The notes under the pieces: model-generated
What the model saw: the letters and a program-made list of their open reading frames with translations, nothing else
What the model was told of the DNA's origin: nothing
The model's database searches: none
From: Acidobacteriota bacterium
GTDB lineage: Bacteria > Acidobacteriota > Terriglobia > Bryobacterales > Bryobacteraceae
DNA length: 36,763 nt
NCBI GenBank assembly: GCA_016178945.1
Contig: JACOSH010000028.1
Location: forward strand, 1 to 36,763
Direction of reading: 5' to 3'
Position numbers and translations under genes: made by a program
Shown here: positions 28,401 to 35,736 of the stretch, one piece after another
Layout of the letters: each line of letters begins with the position of its first letter
How positions within the stretch are numbered: position 1 is the first letter of the stretch

Positions 28401-28539
28401 CGCCGTTGTCCTGTGCGCCTGAACTGGACAGATTCGCCCGCTCGGTGATCCGCCAGGGTCCTGCCCCGAAGGCCAGGGGGATCCCGGCCAACAGCACCGC
28501 GATCCAGATCCTCATTCGCAATCGACTTGTGTCACGCAT
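25489..28539 (-). CDS. exported protein with 7 + 7 TolB/PD40-like propeller repeats separated by a DUF11-like domain
   Basis: signal peptide MRIWIAVLLAGIPLAFGA; repeats of ISADGRFVAFASxASNLVPGDTNGxxDVFVHDRxTGQTTRVSVS; central VNPPAGGTVQAGETIDYRIEVTATSPVNVPVVVTDMPLNGTVTVLGTSPAFAGC; GGAG upstream of ATG. Confidence 0.85.
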   Translation of the reverse strand: MRDTSRLRMRIWIAVLLAGIPLAFGAGPWRITERANLSSSGAQDNGGAGYTDISADGRFVALLSDGSNLVPGDTNGFRDVFVRDRRTGQTTRVSVASNGSEANDNTYFPPSLSADGRFVAFASRASNLVPGDTNGQEDVFVHDRATGQTTRVSVSSSGAQGNSSSTGGAISADGRFVAFLSTATNLVPGDTNGAQDAFLHDRLTGETTRVSIAPSGGQFNQGASSGVSISGDGQVVAFTQNENNDHILYVRDLQTGQTDLVTVGYNGLPVTPFVGASVEGISGDGRLIVFSAWGSNLVPGDTNNTGDVFVHDRLTRQTGRVSVASDGSQGNAQSGGAAISGDGRFVVFASYASNLVGTFLPRQTGSPICIQGCDTNNGADFFVHNLQSGQTTLVSETLDGRPPFPNTQPSINQNGQYIAFGAAGANLVPGDTNQKVDIFIAGPPRFVQPGPPGTNFSPPTALKRVVNPPAGGTVQAGETIDYRIEVTATSPVNVPVVVTDMPLNGTVTVLGTSPAFAGCTGAAIVTTGCTAPSMPIGTEFIAVHFTVGQNCKPAGNSATVSWGGTPLAVTNPIDFAADTAIPQCVPFPWHTIDRTSVSSAGNQGDDLSDNPAISRDGRFVTFRSVATNLVPGDTNNAADIILRDRKLRQTSRVSVSSTGVQGNFDSLFSSVNRDGTVVAFDSAASTLVPNDTVFCGVPNCQDVFVRDVPGGQTSMASVDPNGNGGLGNSVWPSLSADGRMMSFVSAAGNLAPNDTNGIGDVFVRDLVAGQTTRVSLSSTGAEMNSAAKLWSQSKISADGRYVAFASDATTLVTGKTNGVMDIFVHDRLTAQTVRVSLAQNGAQANGNSTNLGISGNGRYIVFQSAASNLVPGDTNGQEDIFVHDRDNDGNGIFDEPGGVWIERVSLATGGVEGNGRSREPSISDDGRFVAFQSDASNLVPNDTNGIRDAFVRDRQTGQTLRVTAWDGSQPNNVSVFTPQLSGDGCYLAYTSRSTNLLPTPPAVLLVQEVYVASRCE

Positions 28540-28561
28540 TGCCGCTCTCCTGCACACAGCG

Positions 28562-28607
28562 AAGAATACAGCGATGCGACCGCGTTGTGTAGAGCATGAA
28601 TATGCGC
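28562..28607 (-). promoter_or_regulatory. shared promoter module copy C (GCGCATATTCATGCTC-TACACA-N17-TATTCT, minus strand)
   Basis: reverse complement reads GCGCATATTCATGCTCTACACAACGCGGTCGCATCGCTGTATTCTTCGC; upstream of the double-propeller gene. Confidence 0.72.
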
Positions 28608-28681
28608 GTCAGGAGTACTGGTACACCCAGCAGGCGGCACGCAGGGCAGGGCTCGCGCTCTGCGCCGGGCCCCACATGCGG

Positions 28682-29323
28682 TCAGTCCAGCAGGCCGGCG
28701 CGCATCGCTTTGCTTACCGCTTCCGACTTGGTGTGGACGTGGAGCTTCTCGTAGATATTGCGCACATAGTTGCGCACCGTGTTGACGCTGATGCTTAACT
28801 GGCCGGCGGCGTTCAAATAGCTGTAGCCGTCGGCGAGCAGGCTGAGCAGACGGGTCTCCTGCGGGGTAAGCGCTTCCACTGGTCCGGCCGCGGACGCCGT
28901 CTTGCGGAACAGCGTGACGACCTGGCGCGCCACCTCCGGCGACATCGGCGAGCCGCCCTCGTAGGCCTGGCGGATGGATTCCAGCAGGCGGGCGGCGGGC
29001 ACGTTCTTCAGCAGATAGCCGCAGGCGCCGTTGCAGATGGAGCGGAAGATGTTCTCGCGATTGGCGAAGACCGTCAGCATCAGGATTTGCAGGCCGGGGA
29101 AGCGGTCGGCGAACAGGCGCGCGCCGTCGGCGCCGGACATGCCGGGAAGCCCGATATCCAGCAGCAGAACATCGGGCGGCGTTTGCAGGAGGCGCAACGC
29201 CTCTTCGGCCGAGGAGTACGCGGCCTGACACTGGAATCCCGTGGCCGCGTCGATCAGCAGGCGCAGGCCATCCCGCGTTACGGCGTCATCTTCGACGAGG
29301 GCGACACGAATGGGGTCTGGCAT
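28682..29323 (-). CDS. LuxR/NarL-family response regulator
   Basis: receiver domain (VALVEDDAVTRDG...DVLLLDIGLPGMSG...YLLKNVPA) and LuxR HTH (ALTPQETRLLSLLADGYSYLNAAGQLSISVNTVRNYVRNIYEKLHVHTKSEAVSKAMRAGLL). Confidence 0.95.
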   Translation of the reverse strand: MPDPIRVALVEDDAVTRDGLRLLIDAATGFQCQAAYSSAEEALRLLQTPPDVLLLDIGLPGMSGADGARLFADRFPGLQILMLTVFANRENIFRSICNGACGYLLKNVPAARLLESIRQAYEGGSPMSPEVARQVVTLFRKTASAAGPVEALTPQETRLLSLLADGYSYLNAAGQLSISVNTVRNYVRNIYEKLHVHTKSEAVSKAMRAGLLD

Positions 29324-29452
29324 CGGGTGAATTGATTAGTGTGCCGCACAAGCGCCCGCGCGGCAAGGGCGGTTCACCGGGACGGTACGGGAGGCATGAG
29401 CTCCAGGGTGAGCCGGATGATGAAGCGAATGGGTGAGCAGGTCATGAACGGG

Positions 29453-29498
29453 ATGATACCGGGAAAGGCGGAGGGCTGTCCAGAGCATGAATATGCTC
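29453..29498 (-). promoter_or_regulatory. shared promoter module copy D (GAGCATATTCATGCTC-TGGACA-N18-TATCAT, minus strand)
   Basis: reverse complement reads GAGCATATTCATGCTCTGGACAGCCCTCCGCCTTTCCCGGTATCAT; upstream of the response-regulator gene. Confidence 0.72.
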
Positions 29499-29597
29499 TC
29501 TGGCGGTCCGCCTGCGCCACGGCTCCGCCAACGATTTGGAGTGCGGCGGCACGACGCCGTTTTGTTAGGTCGTGCCGCGACCGCGGGGCCGGCGCCA

Positions 29598-32561
29598 TCA
29601 CGCCACCGGGAAGCGCAGGCGCAATTCGGTCCCTCCTTCCGGGTTGGGGACCACGTCCAGGCGGCCGCCGAGCTGGCCGGCGCGCAACCGCATGCTGGCC
29701 AGGCCGCGTCCGCCGTGGTATTCGGCGGGGATGCCCCGTCCATCGTCGCCGATGGCCGCCTCAAGATGGCCGCCTTCTAGGAGGATCCGGAGCGAGGCAC
29801 GGCGGCAGGCGGAATGGCGCACGATGTTGTGGATGGCTTCCTTGAAGATCAACAGGAGGTGACGCCGCTGCTCCGGCGAGAGGCTGAGGCGTCCGGCGTC
29901 CTGGGGCGCATCGAAGGTCCACTCGATGGAACTGGGATCAAAGACGTCGGAAGCATAGCGGCGGATGCGGGCTACGACATCGCCGAGCGTGTCGAGGCGA
30001 GGGTCGATCGACCAGACAATGTCGTTCAGCCCCTCGATCAGGTCGCGGGCGGAAGTGGCGATCTGGTCGATTACGCGGGATGCATCCTGGCCCGGATCGA
30101 CCCGGGATTTCAGGACCTCGCTGAGGACGGAGGTGCGGGCCAGGCTGGAGCCGATATCGTCGTGCAGATCGGTGGCGATGCGGGCGCGCGTGCGCTCGAC
30201 GGCCAGGCGGCGCTGGAGGATGGTGCGGTGCGCACCGTAGGCCAGCGCCGCGGCGGCGGCGGCCACGGACAGCAGGAACCACCAGCGCTGCCAGACGGGC
30301 GCGGCGATCCGGAACCGGACCCGCGCGGGCTGGGGACTCATGCTTCCCTCGGGAGCGATGGCCCGGATCAGCAGGTCGTAGCCGCCCGGCGCCAGCGACA
30401 GATAGTGGACGCCGCGGGAGGGCGAAGGCGGAGTCCAATCGCGATCCACGCCGGAGAGCCGGGTCTGGTAAAGGAGATCGTGGCGGAACCCTCCGAAGTC
30501 GACCTGGACCTGCCGCTCGGACGGGGACATGGCCAGGGCCGGAGGCTCGGGATCGCCCAGATCCGAGATGGGCCGCGGTTGGCCGTTAACACGAACCGAG
30601 TAGACCAGGACGACGGGGGGATCGGAGCGGTCTTCCTGGGGCTGGATCCGGAACAGGCCTTGATCGCCGCCAAACCAGACGGCGCCGTGGCGGTCGCGGA
30701 AGGCGGCGCGGATCTCGCCCGGCAGCAAACCGTCGGCGGCGGTAAAGCGGCGGACCCTGCCGGACGCCGGATCGAAGCGGTCCACTCCGCTGCCGCTGGC
30801 GGCATAGATCCGGCCGGAAAGATCCTCGGCGAGGGCTGCGAGAGCGCTGTTGGTAGGCCTAGTCTGGGCCGAGAACAGCGGCTGCGCGGCCGCCGGGTTG
30901 TCCACGCGGAGCAGGCCGTCCCTGCGGGTTCCGATCCAGAGCCGCCCCAGGTGGTCGATCAAGAGGGCGCGGACACCTCGTTGGGGGGATCCGGAAGAGG
31001 CCGGGAACTGCTGGAAGCGCCTGCCGGCGAAGCGCACCAGGCTTCCTTCGTTCATACCGATCCAAATGTTGCCGGCGCGGTCCTCGGCGAACGCTGCGGG
31101 GCAGTTTCCATTGTCATGGAGAGACGGGAGCCCGTGAGATTGATCGAAGGTCTGGAACCGCTGGGCGCCCCGCGCGCGCCGGAAGAGGGCGTTGTTGGAG
31201 ATGGCGCGGCGGCTCGCCCAGATGGCGCCGCGGGAGTCCTCGAAGACCCGGAAGATGTTGCCGATGGGAAGCCCGGCGTCCGGCCCCTGGAGGCGTGGCG
31301 CCGCCTCGAAACGGGCCGGGTAGCGGAGCAGGCCGGCGCCGGTTCCCATCCACCAGTCGCCGGCTTTGGAGTGGAGCAGGATCTGGGACCAGCTCCAACC
31401 GAACGAAATACCGGAGGGCGCATGGGGCCGGATCGAGTGAAAGCGATAACCGTCAAAGCGGTTCACGGAATAGTGGCCTTCGTCCTTGGCGACAGCGAGC
31501 AAGGCGCCCTGGTCTTCGAGCATGGCCCACACTTTTCTAATCCCGAGGCCGTCGCGTTCCGAGAAACTGGAGAAGCCGGAGCCGGAAATGCGTGCGGCGC
31601 CGCCACCGTCAGTGCCGGCCCAAAGGTTGCCGAGCCGATCGACGGCCAGAGTTTCGAGCGGCAGTGAGCGGACGCTGGGATCGAGCTCCACGGCCTGCCA
31701 TCGGCCGGAGGGCAACTGCCGGGCGAGGCCATGGAACGTCGCGGCCCAGACTTCACCGCGCCAGAAGCGGACGTCGACAATGTAGCTGCTGGGCAGGCCA
31801 TGCGAGCGGTCGTAACGGTGGGCGATGCGGGCTTCGCGGGTGCGCGGATCGACGTGGAGCCGGATCAGCTCGGTTTGCGAGCCCGCCCATATGGCGCCGG
31901 GAGTCTCCGCAACCGCGGTGATGGCATCGTAGAGCAGACCCTGGGCGTGGGTCCAGCGATCGGCGGGGCCGTCCGGGCGGAACCGGTACAAGCCCGAGTA
32001 GGTGGCGGCCCAGACATCGCCGCGCGAGTCCTTGAGCAGGCGTTGAACGGCGATGGAGCGGTTGGGCGCGCTGGGCTCGAGGGCGCGGACCGGAATCCAG
32101 GAGCTCTGACGCGGGCCGCGGCGCCACAAGCCGTTGTCGGCGCCGCACCACAGGCCTTGCTCATCTTCGAGCAGGGTGTTGACGACGCCGATCCCCGGGG
32201 ATTCGCATCGGAACCGCTGGCGATGGGGCCGCGGGTCGTACAGGCAAATAAAGCCCTGGGCAGCAATCCAATAGGTTCCGTCGGGGCGCTCGAGGATGTC
32301 GGAAACGGCGGTGGCGGGCAGTCCGTCCGGCTCGCCAAAGAGCCGGAATCCGTTGCCATCGAAGCGAGCCAGCCCTCCCGACGTTGGAAACCAGACGAAG
32401 CCCTTGGAGTCGACCACGATCCGGGGGGTGGTGGTGGCGGGGAGGCCGTCGCGGGCCGAGAACACGGTCGTGAGCAGTTGTTCGGCCAGGGCCGCGCATA
32501 CCGGCGCGCACAGCAGGAACCAGCATCGGAGCAGCGTCACGGCAACCAACGTCCTGGCCAT
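29598..32561 (-). CDS. sensor histidine kinase with two-component-regulator propeller, Y_Y_Y domain and HisKA_3/HATPase
   Basis: Reg_prop repeats (GLPATTTPRIVVDSKGFVWFPTSGGLARFDGNGFRLF, DRLGNLWAGTDGGGAARISG), Y_Y_Y (YQTRLSGVDRDWTPPSPSRGVHYLSLAPGGYDLLIRAI), TDLHDDIGSSLARTSVLSE H-box, DDGRGI N/G box; start set at MARTLVAV. Confidence 0.92.
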   Translation of the reverse strand: MARTLVAVTLLRCWFLLCAPVCAALAEQLLTTVFSARDGLPATTTPRIVVDSKGFVWFPTSGGLARFDGNGFRLFGEPDGLPATAVSDILERPDGTYWIAAQGFICLYDPRPHRQRFRCESPGIGVVNTLLEDEQGLWCGADNGLWRRGPRQSSWIPVRALEPSAPNRSIAVQRLLKDSRGDVWAATYSGLYRFRPDGPADRWTHAQGLLYDAITAVAETPGAIWAGSQTELIRLHVDPRTREARIAHRYDRSHGLPSSYIVDVRFWRGEVWAATFHGLARQLPSGRWQAVELDPSVRSLPLETLAVDRLGNLWAGTDGGGAARISGSGFSSFSERDGLGIRKVWAMLEDQGALLAVAKDEGHYSVNRFDGYRFHSIRPHAPSGISFGWSWSQILLHSKAGDWWMGTGAGLLRYPARFEAAPRLQGPDAGLPIGNIFRVFEDSRGAIWASRRAISNNALFRRARGAQRFQTFDQSHGLPSLHDNGNCPAAFAEDRAGNIWIGMNEGSLVRFAGRRFQQFPASSGSPQRGVRALLIDHLGRLWIGTRRDGLLRVDNPAAAQPLFSAQTRPTNSALAALAEDLSGRIYAASGSGVDRFDPASGRVRRFTAADGLLPGEIRAAFRDRHGAVWFGGDQGLFRIQPQEDRSDPPVVLVYSVRVNGQPRPISDLGDPEPPALAMSPSERQVQVDFGGFRHDLLYQTRLSGVDRDWTPPSPSRGVHYLSLAPGGYDLLIRAIAPEGSMSPQPARVRFRIAAPVWQRWWFLLSVAAAAAALAYGAHRTILQRRLAVERTRARIATDLHDDIGSSLARTSVLSEVLKSRVDPGQDASRVIDQIATSARDLIEGLNDIVWSIDPRLDTLGDVVARIRRYASDVFDPSSIEWTFDAPQDAGRLSLSPEQRRHLLLIFKEAIHNIVRHSACRRASLRILLEGGHLEAAIGDDGRGIPAEYHGGRGLASMRLRAGQLGGRLDVVPNPEGGTELRLRFPVA

Positions 32562-32703
32562 TTTGCCACAGATTGCGCCGGGGCAGGGCGGATCCGGTGA
32601 TGCCCCCTGCCGTCTCTGACGGGCATTCCTGCACTCACTCTTGTGTCGCGCACCGCGGGGCGACTTCTTGCCGCGACAGCCCCGGCACTGGTAACGTATC
32701 AAG

Positions 32704-35148
32704 ATGCCGCAGTTGCCGATTTGTCGAATGGCTCTGGCCGCCACTCTGTGCTTGTTGGCCGCCTGCCGCCGCTCCCCCGAGACGAAAGTCGTCCGCCTCG
32801 TGGATGTGTTTGACACCGCCAAGATCGAGGGTTCCCCGAAGGGAAAAGCGCCCGAGCCCGGCGCTCTGTGGGATTTCGCCAAGCCGCCCCAAGGAGCAGC
32901 CGATCCGCTGCTCGGCTGGAAGGCCGGCGACGGAGTGGCCGGATTGAAGATTCAGGACGGCAAGCTGACGGGCCGCTCGACGACCGATTTCCCCATCCTG
33001 TATGTGAGCCGTCCGAAGTCGGTCGATCCGAAAGACGCTTTCGATTCGATCCAAGTGAAGATTCGCCTGAGCGATGGCGCCAACCTCCGCGCCATGGGAG
33101 GGAGAGCTAAGCCGGACTTTGCGCAGATCATCCAGCAAGGGAGAGCTTTCCCCTGGCCATTTCAGAGTCCGGCGAGCAAGAGCGCGGACGCGCAGAGCTT
33201 CACGCTGCAAGCGCAGCAGGTCAGCCGGATGAACTGGGACACGCTGCTGCTGCGGCCCACCGACGTGACCGGCGCCACCTTCGAGATCGAATCGATTCGT
33301 GCCGTTTCGCAGCGCGAGCGCCGCGCCACCACTCGCTCCGGCGTCGGCTGGCAGGGGCTCTCGGACGTCTACCAGGAAGCCCTGGTGTCCCGCTCGCCGG
33401 AGAAGTTCACCATGCAGTTCGATGTCCCCTCCAACGCCTGGCTGGACCTGAACGTGGGCACCGTGGAGGATCATCCGGTGACCTTCAAGATCGCGGCCGT
33501 CCAGGGCGCCGGCGAACGGGTGCTGTTCGAGCGGACGATCACCACCCCGCACCGCTGGGAACCGGCGCCGGTCGATCTTTCCGCCCTAGCCGGAAAGACC
33601 ACCCTGCGCTTCTGGCTGGAGGTCCCGGAAGAGCGCTTGATCGGTTTCTGGGGCTCGCCGGCGATCCGGGTCCGAGGCGCCGCGCCGGCCACCGCCAGGA
33701 CGCCCGGCGGCGCGCTGGGACGCACCCCGCCGCCGCAGGGAACGATCCTCATCATGTGCGACACGCTGCGGAAGGACCACTTGCCGATGTACGGCTACGG
33801 GCGTGGCACCTCGCCGAACCTGGCGCGGATGGCGGCGCAGGGAGCCGTCTTTCTCGACAATGTCTCGCAGGCCACCTGGACCAAGGTCGCCACGCCGTCG
33901 ATCATGACTTCGCTCTACCCCAGATCCCACCAGGTGCACGACTTTACGCACCGGCTTTCGGCAGCGGCCGACACGCTGGCCGAGTCCTATCGCGCCGCCG
34001 GCTACGCCACCGTCTCCTACTCCTCGGTGCTGTTCACGGGAAAATTCACCAACTTGCAACAGGGCTTCGAGGAGCTGCATGAAAGCAGCTCGGTGGACGA
34101 TCCGAAATATCACGCCAAGACCGCCCGCACCTTTGTCGACCGGGCGGAAGGCTGGATCGAGCGGCACCGGGATACGCCCTTCTTCATGTACCTGCATGTG
34201 CTCGATCCGCACGATCCGTTCGAGCCGCGACCGCCCTACGACGTGCTCTGGGCGGATGCGGCCAAGAAAGAGGAGCACGAAAGCCAGCTCGGCAAGATCC
34301 GCAAGGTCATTGAGAATCCGCTGCTGCGGATGTTCGGCATGCCGTCGCGCGCGGAGATCGAAAAGGCCGGCGTCAGTCCAGGCGAATACGTCGCCTACGA
34401 CAAGGACTGGTACGATGGCTCCATCCGCGGCATGGACGCCGAAGTGGGCCGGCTGGTCGAGAAACTGCGCCGGCTTGGGCTGGAGGACAAGGTGCAGATC
34501 GCGTTCATCGGCGACCACGGCGAGGAATTCATCGAGCATGGCCGCATGTTCCACGGCCAGACCGTCTACGGAGAACTGGCGGGCGTGCCGCTGCTGCTGT
34601 ACCGTCCCGGCGCGATTCCTCAGGGGATTCAGATCAAGGAGACCGTGCGCAGCATCGACCTGATGCCGACGCTGCTCGACCTGAGCGGGCTGGCGGTTCC
34701 GAAGCGCGCCCAGGGCCAGAGCCTGCTTCCGCTGCTGGCGGCGGCGCGAGACGCCAAGGGCAAGGGCGGCTCGGTGGCGGAGGCCGCGCAGCGCCTGGGG
34801 TGGAAGCCGGAACCGGCGGTGACGGAAAAAGCCAAGTCCGAAAACGCCGGCGGTCCGCCGCCCCTGGAGACCGAATCCTACGGGCTGGTTCTGGGGGGCT
34901 GGAAGCTGGTGCACAACGTCCAGCGGAGCGCCGGCGCCCCGGAATTCGAGCTGTACAACCATGCCGATGATCCGCTCGACAAAACCGACGTCGCCGGCCA
35001 GCATCCGGATGTGGTCGGGCGGCTGCGTGAGCAACTGGCCGCCTGGCACAAGATGGTGGAGGCGGGAAAGCTTCCGAAGGGCGATGTCGCCGAAGGGATG
35101 TCCCAGAAGGACCTGGACCGGCTGCGCAGCCTGGGGTATGTGCAGTAG
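32704..35148 (+). CDS. sulfatase/alkaline-phosphatase-superfamily lipoprotein
   Basis: lipobox LLAAC; ILIMCDTLRKDHLPMYGYGRGTSPNLARMAAQGAVFLDNVSQATWTKVATPSIMTSLYP, LDPHDPFEP, FIGDHGEEFIEHG. Confidence 0.88.
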   Translation: MPQLPICRMALAATLCLLAACRRSPETKVVRLVDVFDTAKIEGSPKGKAPEPGALWDFAKPPQGAADPLLGWKAGDGVAGLKIQDGKLTGRSTTDFPILYVSRPKSVDPKDAFDSIQVKIRLSDGANLRAMGGRAKPDFAQIIQQGRAFPWPFQSPASKSADAQSFTLQAQQVSRMNWDTLLLRPTDVTGATFEIESIRAVSQRERRATTRSGVGWQGLSDVYQEALVSRSPEKFTMQFDVPSNAWLDLNVGTVEDHPVTFKIAAVQGAGERVLFERTITTPHRWEPAPVDLSALAGKTTLRFWLEVPEERLIGFWGSPAIRVRGAAPATARTPGGALGRTPPPQGTILIMCDTLRKDHLPMYGYGRGTSPNLARMAAQGAVFLDNVSQATWTKVATPSIMTSLYPRSHQVHDFTHRLSAAADTLAESYRAAGYATVSYSSVLFTGKFTNLQQGFEELHESSSVDDPKYHAKTARTFVDRAEGWIERHRDTPFFMYLHVLDPHDPFEPRPPYDVLWADAAKKEEHESQLGKIRKVIENPLLRMFGMPSRAEIEKAGVSPGEYVAYDKDWYDGSIRGMDAEVGRLVEKLRRLGLEDKVQIAFIGDHGEEFIEHGRMFHGQTVYGELAGVPLLLYRPGAIPQGIQIKETVRSIDLMPTLLDLSGLAVPKRAQGQSLLPLLAAARDAKGKGGSVAEAAQRLGWKPEPAVTEKAKSENAGGPPPLETESYGLVLGGWKLVHNVQRSAGAPEFELYNHADDPLDKTDVAGQHPDVVGRLREQLAAWHKMVEAGKLPKGDVAEGMSQKDLDRLRSLGYVQ

Positions 35149-35160
35149 GGCGCGGGATCG

Positions 35161-35700
35161 CTAGGCCGCCAGCCCCCGGCGATTTTTCATCTCCCGGGAA
35201 ACCAGCGCCAATTCGCCGGCCTCCAGGCGCTGCCGGCCCAGATCGATCAGAGTCTGATCCTCGGAGGCGATGTGGGTCCGGTACAACCGGCAGAAGCGTT
35301 CGACCAGCGCCCGAAGGCGCGTCCCCGCCGCGGCCTCTCCCGCCCGGTACCGCGCGACGGTGTCCTTTAGCTCCGTGTAGAGCTGTTCGGCTTCCCGATG
35401 CTGCTCCTCCAAGGACTCCAGGTAGCCCGACTCCTCCGGATTCAACCGCGGCCGCAGCCTCGGGAAGACGCTCTCCTCCTCGTCGGCAGTGTGCAGGATG
35501 CCGTTGGTATCGAGAAACCGGAAGCAGGCGGCGATGGCCTCCAGCGCGTCCTCGCGCTGCGACTCGAGCGCATCGGCGGCGCGTTCCAGTGTGCCGAGCC
35601 GCTCCTCGATGCGCCGGTGACAGGCCACCAGATGGTCCAGCGGATTGTCCAGGGTGCTGTTCGGTTCGGCGCCGCGCAGGAGCTGTTCGAGAGGGATCAC
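35161..35700 (-). CDS. hemerythrin HHE cation-binding domain protein
   Basis: HLVACHRRIEERL, ILHTADEEESVFPRL, LEEQHREAEQLY, LYRTHIASEDQTLIDLG. Confidence 0.85.
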   Translation of the reverse strand: MIPLEQLLRGAEPNSTLDNPLDHLVACHRRIEERLGTLERAADALESQREDALEAIAACFRFLDTNGILHTADEEESVFPRLRPRLNPEESGYLESLEEQHREAEQLYTELKDTVARYRAGEAAAGTRLRALVERFCRLYRTHIASEDQTLIDLGRQRLEAGELALVSREMKNRRGLAA

Positions 35701-35736
35701 CCTTCGAGCATAACGCGCCTCGGGGATTGAGGTCTA

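Noticed and set aside
29814-31667. 617-aa plus-strand ORF
   Set aside because: Antisense shadow of the sensor kinase, composition-driven
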